Assembly: GCF_900107235.1 (NCBI RefSeq)
Contig: NZ_FNPF01000014.1
Location: forward strand, 1 to 64,000
Source of the DNA: Citreimonas salinaria
GTDB lineage: Bacteria; Pseudomonadota; Alphaproteobacteria; Rhodobacterales; Rhodobacteraceae
DNA: 64,000 nt
Direction of reading: 5' to 3'
Both the position numbers and the translations under genes were made by a program. Below, in pieces: positions 57,756 through 64,000 of this stretch. Below the pieces are notes generated by a model. The model saw only the letters and a list, made by a program, of their open reading frames with translations. It did no database searches and was not told the DNA's origin. The stretch's first letter is position 1. Each line of letters opens with the position of its first letter.

Positions 57756-58424
57756 ATGATCCGCACCAGCAAGACGTTCATCCTTTCCCTCGTCGCCGTC
57801 GTCGGCATCGCCGGCTGCACCACCGGTCCGTTGAGCGACCCGAACAACCCGAACAGCCAGGCCCAGCAGGGCGCGCTGATCGGCGCCGTGGGCGGCGCGA
57901 TTGCCGGCCGTGCCGCCGGCGGCAGCGACGTGGGCGAGCGCAATCGCGCGACGGTCGCCGGCGCGCTGGTGGGTGCAGGCGTCGGCGCCGCCATCGGCAA
58001 CCGCCTGGACCGCCAGGAGGCTGAGCTGCGCGCGCAGCTGGGCAACGAGACGGCAATCCGCAACACCGGCGAGCGTTTGATCGTCACCATGCCGCAGGAC
58101 ATCCTGTTCGCGACCGACAGCGCGCAGCTGCAGCCGCGCCTGATCGGCGACCTTCAGACGGTGGCATACAGCCTGCGCCAGTACCCAGACACGACGGTTC
58201 AGGTGATCGGCCACACCGACAACACCGGCTCGGCAGCGTACAATCTCGACCTTTCGCAGCGCCGCGCGCGCGCGGTCTCGTCGGTGCTGGTGTCCGAAGG
58301 TGTTTCCTCCGGGCGCATCCAGACCATCGGTCGCGGTGAAGACCAGCCCATCGCGTCGAACCTGACGACCGAGGGCCGCGCGCAGAACCGCCGCGTGGAA
58401 ATCGTGATCCTGCCCAACGCCTGA
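57756..58424 (+). CDS. OmpA-family outer-membrane lipoprotein
   Basis: A 222-residue protein with signal peptide and lipobox (VVGIAGC), so it should be anchored by lipid. A glycine-zipper region follows (GALIGAVGGAIAGRAAGG and AGALVGAGVGAAIGNRL). A C-terminal OmpA peptidoglycan-binding domain begins near 110: DILFATDSAQLQPRLIGDL, VIGHTDNTGSAAYNLDLSQR and GRAQNRRVEIVI. It resembles YiaD-type lipoproteins linking outer membrane and wall. AGAGG precedes ATG 57756; an ATG at 57681 is disfavoured because it would bury the signal peptide. Confidence 0.92.
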   Translation: MIRTSKTFILSLVAVVGIAGCTTGPLSDPNNPNSQAQQGALIGAVGGAIAGRAAGGSDVGERNRATVAGALVGAGVGAAIGNRLDRQEAELRAQLGNETAIRNTGERLIVTMPQDILFATDSAQLQPRLIGDLQTVAYSLRQYPDTTVQVIGHTDNTGSAAYNLDLSQRRARAVSSVLVSEGVSSGRIQTIGRGEDQPIASNLTTEGRAQNRRVEIVILPNA

Positions 58425-58488
58425 GGTTGCGGGAAAACCGGCGCCTGGTCCCGCAGATGCCGGTTCCCAACGCAGCATAGGCGCGATG

Positions 58489-58520
58489 ACCGCCCTCGGC
58501 CCCAGGTCGGGGGCGGTTTT
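58489..58520 (+). terminator. Terminator after the OmpA-family gene
   Basis: ACCGCCC (58489-58495) pairs with GGGCGGT (58511-58517) around a 15-nt loop that can partly close further, followed by TTTT. Confidence 0.78.
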
Positions 58521-58626
58521 ACATTCTGCTCTTCGCTGAAGCAGTAAGCGCGGCCCGAGATTCCGTCAGGGATTTATGGTTTCCATGCCGCGGCGCTTTC
58601 TGGCCACGTGAGCGCGGGCCGTCGCG

Positions 58627-59316
58627 TCAGACGCCGGTGCCTCTGAAGACAACCTTGACCGTTCGCGCCAGCAGCTTCAGATCGGTCGCGATCGACAGGT
58701 CGCGGAGATACTGCGTGTCGAAGTCCGCACGCTGCACGAAGCTTGATTCATTGCGCACAGCGGTTTGCCAATAGCCGGTGATGCCGGGCCTCAGGGCATA
58801 ATAGGCGGTGCCGGGGTAGATCGAGGTCTGGCACGTCATCATCGGGCGCGGCCCGACCAGGCTCATGTCGCCCCGCAGGACGTTCCACAGCTGCGGCAAC
58901 TCGTCCAGCGACGTCGCGCGGATGAGCCGCCCGATGCGCGTGATGCGCGGGTCGTGGCCGAGCTTCTGGCGGCGGTCCCATTCCTCGCGAGCCGCAGGGT
59001 TGTCGACCAGATAAGCCTCGAGCAGGCGATCGGCGTTCGGCACCATCGAGCGGAGCTTCCACATGTGGAACGACCGGCCATGACGTCCGACGCGCTGCTG
59101 TCGGTAGAACGGCGAGGCGCCGTCCCGCATAATGGCCAGGCACAGCACGCTCAATACCAGTATCGTCGGAAGAGCCGCCAGCAGGACCAACGCGATGTCG
59201 AGGGTTCGCTTGAAATAGATGCGATAGATGTTGCCAAAGCGGCGAGGGAGCGATGGTGTCACGAAAAGCTTGTCGACTTCGGACGGGGAAACCCGGATGC
59301 GCAAGTGCGATGTCAC
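58627..59316 (-). CDS. Exopolysaccharide initiating sugar transferase
   Basis: A 229-residue bacterial sugar transferase (undecaprenyl-phosphate phosphoglycosyltransferase, monotopic type). One N-terminal hydrophobic segment (IALVLLAALPTILVLSVLCL) precedes the catalytic part: FYRQQRVGRHGRSFHMWKLR, then TSLDELPQLWNVLRGDMSLV and GPRPMM. It attaches the first sugar phosphate to the lipid carrier. The start is GTG 59316, preceded by a strong AGGAGGT 4 bp upstream. It may work with the flippase and transferases at 7-10.7 kb, though they are 48 kb away in this window. Confidence 0.9.
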   Translation of the reverse strand: MTSHLRIRVSPSEVDKLFVTPSLPRRFGNIYRIYFKRTLDIALVLLAALPTILVLSVLCLAIMRDGASPFYRQQRVGRHGRSFHMWKLRSMVPNADRLLEAYLVDNPAAREEWDRRQKLGHDPRITRIGRLIRATSLDELPQLWNVLRGDMSLVGPRPMMTCQTSIYPGTAYYALRPGITGYWQTAVRNESSFVQRADFDTQYLRDLSIATDLKLLARTVKVVFRGTGV

Positions 59317-60093
59317 TGTGACCTCCTGGAAGTCGGCATCTGGCGCAGCGCGGCAAGGACTCCGCACCGGTCGGTCGGGAAAATTCCGCGGCGGCACATC
59401 TCGTGAACCTGAATGACTTGGCGTTCCGTCCCGCGGCAAAAACCGGGGCGCCCGGGGGGAAGTGGTGGAACTTCAAAACTCTACGTCGATCTACAGCGAC
59501 ATTTATGCAATTTTCGTTATCTCACCGTCAACGAGATGCGCGGCGCCACAACCCCTGCATGACTCGGCGCCCGCCGACTAAACCCGCCGCGATTTCGACT
59601 CGCGACGCGTGCGCGGCGCCGGGCCGTGAAGCTGCGCCGCGACGCCGTCGCACTCACGGTCCGAAGGCACGGAAACCGTGCCAACAGCCAATGACGGCAA
59701 TCGGTCCGCTTCTCGGCAACAAAGGTCGACGGCTTCAAATGATTGTTTCGGATATGTCGGCATTCGGGCCGATGCCGCCGATTTTGGGAGTCCGCGCCGC
59801 GCTACTCGCGAAACAATGACGGCGCCAGTGCTAGGGCCAAGGCGCCGGTGCGCAGGCTTTGACGCGGGTGAAGTGTGCCACCGAGGCTGCGCTTGGACGC
59901 GCTCGAGCGAGGCGGCGACACGCTCACGAAATGTTACACAGAGAGCCGGACGAGGCTCAGCCCGGCGCATATTCCAGATCCCAAACGCCGAATCGGCGGC
60001 GCAACTACGGCGTCAGCCCGAGTTGCGCAGAGCCATCCGACGACGTATGTGGCCTTCAAACGCACTCGCCATGCAAACGACCGGAGCCTGCTC
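59317..60093. other. Long intergenic region upstream of the sugar transferase gene and rnd
   Basis: A 777-bp divergent gap, the longest in the window. It contains a comparatively AT-rich patch (59490-59525) with a candidate promoter for the sugar transferase. Open frames here lack motifs and shift register, so no gene is called. It may hold regulatory sites for exopolysaccharide initiation. Confidence 0.5.
59502..59531 (-). promoter_or_regulatory. Candidate sigma-70 promoter for the sugar transferase gene
   Basis: Minus-strand TTGACG (59526-59531), 18 bp, CATAAA (59502-59507), within the AT-rich patch. It would give a leader of about 180 nt. Motif match only. Confidence 0.4.
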
Positions 60094-60708
60094 TTGACCG
60101 TCCATCTGCATCAGCACGATCTGCCCGACGGGCTGGACCTCGGCTCTGCCGTCGCGATCGACTGCGAAACGATGGGCCTAGACCCGCACCGCGACAGGCT
60201 GTGCCTGGTGCAGCTTTCGTCCGGCGACGGCAATGCGCACCTGGTGCAGATTGCTCGTGGACAGGATGCGGCGCCCAATCTGGCCGCGTTGCTGATGGAC
60301 GAGACGGTGACCAAGCTGTTCCACTTCGGCCGCTTCGACATTGCGGCGCTTCACAACGCGTTCGGCGCGTTGGCGCGGCCGGTTTATTGCACAAAGATCG
60401 CCAGCCGGCTGGTGCGCACCTATACCGACCGTCACGGGCTGAAGTCCTTGACGTCGGAGTTGCTGGGAGTCGACATCTCGAAGCAGCAGCAGTCTTCGGA
60501 TTGGGGTGCCGAGACTCTGACGGACGCGCAAAGGGCCTATGCCGCATCGGACGTGCTGTACCTGCACCGCCTGCGCATCGCCCTGGACGATATGCTGAAG
60601 CGCGAGGGCCGCACCGAATTGGCCCAGGCGTGCTTCGACTTCCTGCCGACCCGGGCGCTTCTCGACCTCGAAGGCTGGCCGGGCACGGACATCTTCGCCC
60701 ATGTCTGA
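60094..60708 (+). CDS. rnd: Ribonuclease D-type 3'-5' exonuclease
   Basis: A 204-residue DEDD exonuclease, shorter than E. coli RNase D because the HRDC domains are missing. The exonuclease motifs are VAIDCETMGLDPHRDRLCLV (Exo I, D-x-E), FHFGRFDIAALHNAF (Exo II) and YAASDVLYLHRL (Exo III). It trims RNA 3' ends, tRNA precursors being the classic substrate. TTG 60094, with GGAG just upstream, gives the length seen in relatives; longer frames reach into non-conserved sequence. It precedes lptC by 22 bp. Confidence 0.9.
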   Translation: MTVHLHQHDLPDGLDLGSAVAIDCETMGLDPHRDRLCLVQLSSGDGNAHLVQIARGQDAAPNLAALLMDETVTKLFHFGRFDIAALHNAFGALARPVYCTKIASRLVRTYTDRHGLKSLTSELLGVDISKQQQSSDWGAETLTDAQRAYAASDVLYLHRLRIALDDMLKREGRTELAQACFDFLPTRALLDLEGWPGTDIFAHV

Positions 60709-60730
60709 GCGGGCGCAGGGCTGATCGGTC

Positions 60731-61339
60731 ATGCGCACCGGGTTCTATTCGCGCATCATCGCCTGGCTGAAGATCCTGTTGCCGCTGGCGGCACTGGTTC
60801 TGCTGTCGACGCTCTTCCTGCTGTCGCGCGATACCCAGGACGCCATCGCGCCCGAGATCGGCGCGCGGCTGGGCGTCGACGGCGTCAGCCGCGAGCAGGT
60901 GCGCGAACCCTCGTTCGCAGGAGTGACCGAGCGCGGCGAAACTGTCTCGGTCGTGGCCCGCTCGGCCCGCCCCGAGGGCGACGGTGCGGTCGTTGCCGAA
61001 ACGGTGACGGCGATCGTCACGCTGGACGACGGTACCCGGATCGAGATGATGGCGCCCAGCGCGCGACTGACGGAAAGCGAAAACGAAGCGCGGCTGGAGG
61101 GTGGCGTGCGGTTCCGCAGCACGTCCGGATACAGCTTCGAGACCGAGGGCCTCGTGGCCAGGCTGGACACGGTCGCCGGCCGCTCGCTGGGGTCGATAAA
61201 AGGCGAGGCTCCCGCCGGCACGATCGAGGCCGGTGGCATGAGCATCTCGCCCGGCGCCACGAAGGACGACGTGCAACTTGTGTTCACCGAGAGCGTAAAG
61301 ATGGTATACGTCCCGCAATTTGAACCGGAAACGCCATGA
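60731..61339 (+). CDS. lptC: LPS export protein LptC
   Basis: A 202-residue bitopic protein with one N-terminal membrane anchor (IIAWLKILLPLAALVLLSTL) and a periplasmic beta-jellyroll. It receives lipopolysaccharide from the LptBFG transporter and passes it to LptA. MAPSARLTESENEARLEGGV and TSGYSFETEGLVARLDT are typical. It overlaps lptA by 4 bp. Confidence 0.88.
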   Translation: MRTGFYSRIIAWLKILLPLAALVLLSTLFLLSRDTQDAIAPEIGARLGVDGVSREQVREPSFAGVTERGETVSVVARSARPEGDGAVVAETVTAIVTLDDGTRIEMMAPSARLTESENEARLEGGVRFRSTSGYSFETEGLVARLDTVAGRSLGSIKGEAPAGTIEAGGMSISPGATKDDVQLVFTESVKMVYVPQFEPETP

Positions 61340-61833
61340 TAAGAATACTGATACTTGCGGCTGTACTGGCGGCGTCCCCTGCCCTCGTGGCGGCCCAGGG
61401 CCAGGTCGCGTTCGGCTCGATGCAGCAGGACACGTCCGCCCCGGTCGAGGTCACCGCCGACCAGCTTTCCGTCAGCCAGTCCGATGGCACGGCGACCTAT
61501 TCCGGCGACGTGGTGATCGTGCAGGGCGACATGCGGCTGGCCGCGCCGCAGGTCCTTGTGGTCTATTCTGAACAGGCGGGCCGGATAGACCGGCTCGAGG
61601 CGACGGGGGGCGTGACGCTCGTCAGCGGCGAAGAGGCGGCCGAAGCCGAGCGCGCGGATTACGACATCGAGGGCGGCACCGTGACCCTGTCGGGCGACGT
61701 GCTTCTGACCCAAGGCGACAACGCGCTGACCGCTCAGACGATGGTGGTTGACCTGGACACCGGCACCGCGCAGCTGTCGGGCCGAGTGCGGACGGTCCTG
61801 CAACAGCAACCGACCGAACAGGACGAGCCGTGA
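61336..61833 (+). CDS. lptA: LPS transport periplasmic protein LptA
   Basis: A 165-residue periplasmic OstA/LptA jellyroll protein with signal peptide ([18 protein letters not shown]). [40 protein letters not shown] and [20 protein letters not shown] show the repeating beta strands. It forms the bridge that conducts lipopolysaccharide across the periplasm. It overlaps lptB, which starts with GTG. Confidence 0.92.
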   Translation: MIRILILAAVLAASPALVAAQGQVAFGSMQQDTSAPVEVTADQLSVSQSDGTATYSGDVVIVQGDMRLAAPQVLVVYSEQAGRIDRLEATGGVTLVSGEEAAEAERADYDIEGGTVTLSGDVLLTQGDNALTAQTMVVDLDTGTAQLSGRVRTVLQQQPTEQDEP

Positions 61834-62588
61834 GCGCGCCTGCCCTCAAGGTCACCGAGGGCCACAGCGGCCTGCGCGTCAGGCACCTGCGCAAGAGCTA
61901 CCGCAAGCGCGTGGTTATCCGCGACGTCACGATGGATCTCGGCCGGGGCGAAGTGGTCGCGCTGCTGGGTCCGAACGGGTCCGGCAAGACCACGTCGTTC
62001 TACGCGATCGCCGGCTTGGTGAATCCCGAAGGTGGGCAGGTCCTGATAGACGGGCAGGACGCGACATACCTGCCGATGTATCGCCGCGCGCGCATGGGCA
62101 TAGGCTACCTGCCGCAGGAGATGTCGATCTTCCGCGGCCTGTCGGTCGAGGGCAACATCGCCGCGGTGCTGGACATAGCGGTGCCCGACGCCCGCCGCCG
62201 GCGCGAGCGGCTCGAAGAGCTTCTGGGCGAGTTCTCGATCGAGCATCTCCGCCGCGCACCCGCGATGGCGCTGTCAGGCGGCGAGCGTCGCCGGGTCGAA
62301 ATTGCGCGCTGTCTTGCGTCGGACCCGAAATACCTGCTGCTGGATGAGCCCTTCGCCGGTGTCGATCCGATCAGCGTGGGCGACATCCGCCACCTGGTCT
62401 CGGACCTGCGCAAGCGCGGCATCGGCGTTCTGATCACCGACCATAACGTGCGCGAGACGCTGGAGATCGTCGACCGCGCGTACATCCTGCACGACGGCCA
62501 CGTGCTGATGTCCGGCACGCCCGACGAGGTCGTGCGCAACGTAAACGTGCGCCGGGTCTACCTTGGCGATTCCTTTCGCATCGGCTGA
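61830..62588 (+). CDS. lptB: LPS export ABC transporter ATPase LptB
   Basis: A 252-residue ABC ATPase. Walker A is [11 protein letters not shown], the signature is [17 protein letters not shown], and Walker B is [33 protein letters not shown] is the LptB-type switch region. With LptF/LptG (not in window) it powers lipopolysaccharide extraction. The start is GTG 61830, overlapping the lptA stop. No rpoN follows, unlike the common proteobacterial order. Confidence 0.96.
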   Translation: MSAPALKVTEGHSGLRVRHLRKSYRKRVVIRDVTMDLGRGEVVALLGPNGSGKTTSFYAIAGLVNPEGGQVLIDGQDATYLPMYRRARMGIGYLPQEMSIFRGLSVEGNIAAVLDIAVPDARRRRERLEELLGEFSIEHLRRAPAMALSGGERRRVEIARCLASDPKYLLLDEPFAGVDPISVGDIRHLVSDLRKRGIGVLITDHNVRETLEIVDRAYILHDGHVLMSGTPDEVVRNVNVRRVYLGDSFRIG

Positions 62589-62619
62589 AACCTGCTCCTC
62601 CGCGCCGGCCCGGTTTCGA

Positions 62620-62646
62620 TTGACAGCCCCGGCGCTTCTCTACTCA
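62620..62646 (+). promoter_or_regulatory. Possible promoter upstream of hpf
   Basis: A perfect -35 hexamer TTGACA (62620-62625) sits in the lptB-hpf gap, about 190 bp before hpf. The downstream -10 is poor (TACTCA at 15-bp spacing), so strength is doubtful. Confidence 0.3.
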
Positions 62647-62813
62647 AATGCGGGCATGACGACGCGACGCGCTGTATCGACTAACACTGATCCCCGCGTC
62701 TGCGGGGCACTCGACGCGCCGCGGCGTCGCTCCCAGGCCTGACCGACCGATGGTGATCCACCTCCCCTGGAAGGGTGGCGACCCGGCTCGGACGGCAAAG
62801 AAAAGGACCTACC

Positions 62814-63383
62814 ATGCGCTATCAGATCACGGGCAAGCAGATCGATGTCGGCGAGGCACTTCAGACCCACGTGAGAACCGAACTCGGCACCGTGCTCGAG
62901 AAGTACTCGCAGCGCCCGACGGACGCGACTGTCGTCTTCTCCAAGAGCGGTCACGAATTCGTCTGCGAATCCACGGTGCATCTGTCCAGCGGACTGACCG
63001 CCGCGGCCAAGGGTCACGCAACGGAAATATACGCCGCCTTCGATGCCTGCGCCGAGAAGATGGACAAGCAGTTGCGCCGCTACAAGCGCCGGCTGAAGGA
63101 CCATCACAAGGACCGCACGGAACCGGTTGAACTGTCCGGAGCGTCCACTTATATCCTCGCCTCGGAACAGGACGGCTCCGATGACTACGACGAGCCGGAG
63201 TCGCTGCAGCCGATCATCGTCGCCGAGATGGAGACTCGTATTCCCTCTCTCTCGGTGGGCGAAGCGGTGATGCAGATGGAACTGGCGGGGGCCCCGGTCC
63301 TCGTCTTCAGGAACGAAAAGAAGGACGGTGTGAACGTCGTGTATCGCCGCGAGGACGGCAATATCGGCTGGATCGATCCGTAA
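62814..63383 (+). CDS. hpf: Ribosome hibernation promoting factor (long form)
   Basis: A 189-residue long-form HPF. The N-terminal S30AE domain runs from MRYQITGKQIDVGEALQTHV to MDKQLRRYKRRLKDHHKD. An acidic linker and a C-terminal dimerisation domain follow (IPSLSVGEAVMQMELAGAPV, FRNEKKDGVNVVYRREDGNI). It pairs 70S ribosomes into inactive 100S dimers in stationary phase. AAAAGGA precedes ATG 62814. It sits before ptsN, as in many proteobacteria. Confidence 0.94.
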   Translation: MRYQITGKQIDVGEALQTHVRTELGTVLEKYSQRPTDATVVFSKSGHEFVCESTVHLSSGLTAAAKGHATEIYAAFDACAEKMDKQLRRYKRRLKDHHKDRTEPVELSGASTYILASEQDGSDDYDEPESLQPIIVAEMETRIPSLSVGEAVMQMELAGAPVLVFRNEKKDGVNVVYRREDGNIGWIDP

Positions 63384-63396
63384 ACCAACCGGAGCT

Positions 63397-63410
63397 GCCC
63401 CGCGCGGGGC
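63397..63410. repeat. Perfect palindrome between hpf and ptsN
   Basis: GCCCCGCGCGGGGC is a 14-bp perfect palindrome in the 60-bp hpf-ptsN gap. It could form a small hairpin affecting relative expression. No T-run follows. Confidence 0.45.
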
Positions 63411-63443
63411 GCGACCGTCCCTTCGACAAGCCACGAGAGTGCC

Positions 63444-63908
63444 ATGAAATTCGTCGACCTCGTCAAGCCGGAAGCGGTAAAGCTTCTGGGTTCGACCTCC
63501 AGCAAGAAGCGCCTCATGCACGACATCGCCGATCTGGCCGAGCAGGCCTACGGCCTGAACGCAGATGCGTCGGTCGAGGCACTGGTCGAGCGCGAGTCGC
63601 TCGGTCCTACCGGGGTCGGTCACGGCGTGGCGCTGCCGCATGCACGCCTGCCGGGCCTGGACGAGGTGATCGGCGCGTTCCTGCTGCTGGAAAAGCCTGT
63701 CGATTTCGACGCTGTGGACCGGCAGCCGGTGGATATCGTCTTCGCGTTGTTCGCCCCCGAGGATGCGGGCGTCGCGCATCTAAAGGCGCTGGCGCTCGTG
63801 TCCCGCTCGTTGCGCGACCCATCGCTGTGCGCCAAGCTTCGCGCCAACCGCGATGCGAGCAAGCTGTACACGATCCTGACGGAAAGCGAGGCGGTCAAGG
63901 CCGCCTGA
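63444..63908 (+). CDS. ptsN: PTS IIA-like nitrogen-regulatory protein PtsN
   Basis: A 154-residue EIIA-Ntr protein. The phosphorylated histidine is in GVGHGVALPHARLPGLDEV; the core strand FLLLEKPVDFDAVDRQPVDI and the segment VFALFAPEDAGVAHLKALAL are typical. It is phosphorylated by the nitrogen PTS and regulates transporters and metabolism. It follows hpf and ends at a clear terminator. Confidence 0.95.
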   Translation: MKFVDLVKPEAVKLLGSTSSKKRLMHDIADLAEQAYGLNADASVEALVERESLGPTGVGHGVALPHARLPGLDEVIGAFLLLEKPVDFDAVDRQPVDIVFALFAPEDAGVAHLKALALVSRSLRDPSLCAKLRANRDASKLYTILTESEAVKAA

Positions 63909-63928
63909 TCGCCCGACTGAACGGCAAG

Positions 63929-63960
63929 CGCCCCGCCTATCCCGGCGGGGCGTCTTCGTT
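63929..63960. terminator. Terminator after ptsN
   Basis: CGCCCCGCC (63929-63937) pairs with GGCGGGGCG (63944-63952) around a 6-nt loop, followed by TCTTCGTT. It can also serve a convergent gene on the right. Confidence 0.8.
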
Positions 63961-64000
63961 CAGGGCGTCTGCCCCCAGTCTTCGAAGCCGAAGGTAATGT
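63960..64000 (-). CDS. Possible 3' end of a convergent gene
   Basis: On the minus strand an open frame enters from the right edge and reads ITFGFEDWGQTP then TGA at 63960-63962, directly behind the ptsN terminator. The position suits a convergent gene, but the 12-residue fragment is too short to identify. Confidence 0.35.
   Translation of the reverse strand, partial: ITFGFEDWGQTP

Noticed and set aside
59403-60093. Several overlapping frames of about 120-140 codons in the gap before rnd
   Set aside because: No ribosome sites, motifs or plausible composition; they overlap each other in different registers.

Overview
The window is a GC-rich, densely coding chromosomal segment from an alphaproteobacterium, most likely a member of the Rhodobacterales (Roseobacter/Rhodobacter group). 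This rests on gene content and order: a PutA without an N-terminal DNA-binding domain next to an Lrp-type regulator, a Roseobacter-style flgBC-fliEQ-flgFGAH-fliL block beside fliI, a fused ATP sulfurylase/APS kinase, phosphatidylcholine synthase, an Hsp20-DUF1150 pair, solitary Hint-domain proteins and RNase D upstream of lptCAB. No plasmid, prophage, IS element or CRISPR array was seen. Two tRNA genes are present, Leu(UAA) and Lys(UUU), both on the minus strand.

Layout. 0.25-7 kb: tRNA-Leu, a TPR protein, putR/putA (proline to glutamate), a rhomboid protease, a GFA-family protein and SuhB. 7.1-13.4 kb: an exopolysaccharide region with a flippase, GT2, GT4 and a large secreted two-domain enzyme. 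13.5-15.3 kb: leuA with a leucine-rich leader peptide and competing hairpins. 15.3-17.5 kb: a tightly overlapped operon of a small P450-like protein, an acyl carrier protein and an alpha/beta-hydrolase-like protein. 17.9-21.1 kb: small secreted proteins, a D-2-hydroxyacid dehydrogenase and a Hint protein. 21.3-25.3 kb: KDO synthesis (kdsD-kdsB-kdsA) and a phosphohexomutase. 25.4-31.5 kb: flagellar genes. 31.6-33.9 kb: katG. 34-37.5 kb: an Lrp/AsnC regulator, a semialdehyde dehydrogenase and a class III aminotransferase, resembling the doeX-doeC-doeD lower ectoine branch. 37.7-39.8 kb: a Tat-type flavin amine oxidase with a cytochrome c. 40-49.7 kb: DUF892 protein, tRNA-Lys, dapF-mtaB, pcs, ubiK, lgt-midA-pgeF, a second Hint protein, an Lrp regulator and trxB. 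49.9-58.4 kb: sat/cysC, hsp20-DUF1150, purE-purK, a PfkB kinase with nth, ada/ogt and an OmpA-type lipoprotein. 58.6-64 kb: an exopolysaccharide sugar transferase, rnd, lptC-lptA-lptB, hpf and ptsN.

The envelope theme is strong. KDO synthesis and LptCAB export support lipopolysaccharide, while the 7-13 kb cluster and the 58.6 kb initiating transferase point to an exopolysaccharide. Many operons show 4-bp ATGA/GTGA start-stop overlaps: P450-ACP, kdsD-kdsB-kdsA, dapF-mtaB, lgt-midA-pgeF and lptC-lptA-lptB.

The most unusual signals are these. (1) A ~73-bp intergenic element occurs three times with invariant internal spacing (17675, 37636, 40035), and two copies flank the amine oxidase/cytochrome c operon as direct repeats. 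(2) The P450-ACP-hydrolase operon contains an atypically short P450. (3) A leucine attenuator precedes leuA. (4) A secreted protein combines SGNH-like and clan GH-A-like domains beside exopolysaccharide genes. Family calls come from reading motifs in translated sequence without database searches, so similarity to named families is recalled rather than measured.
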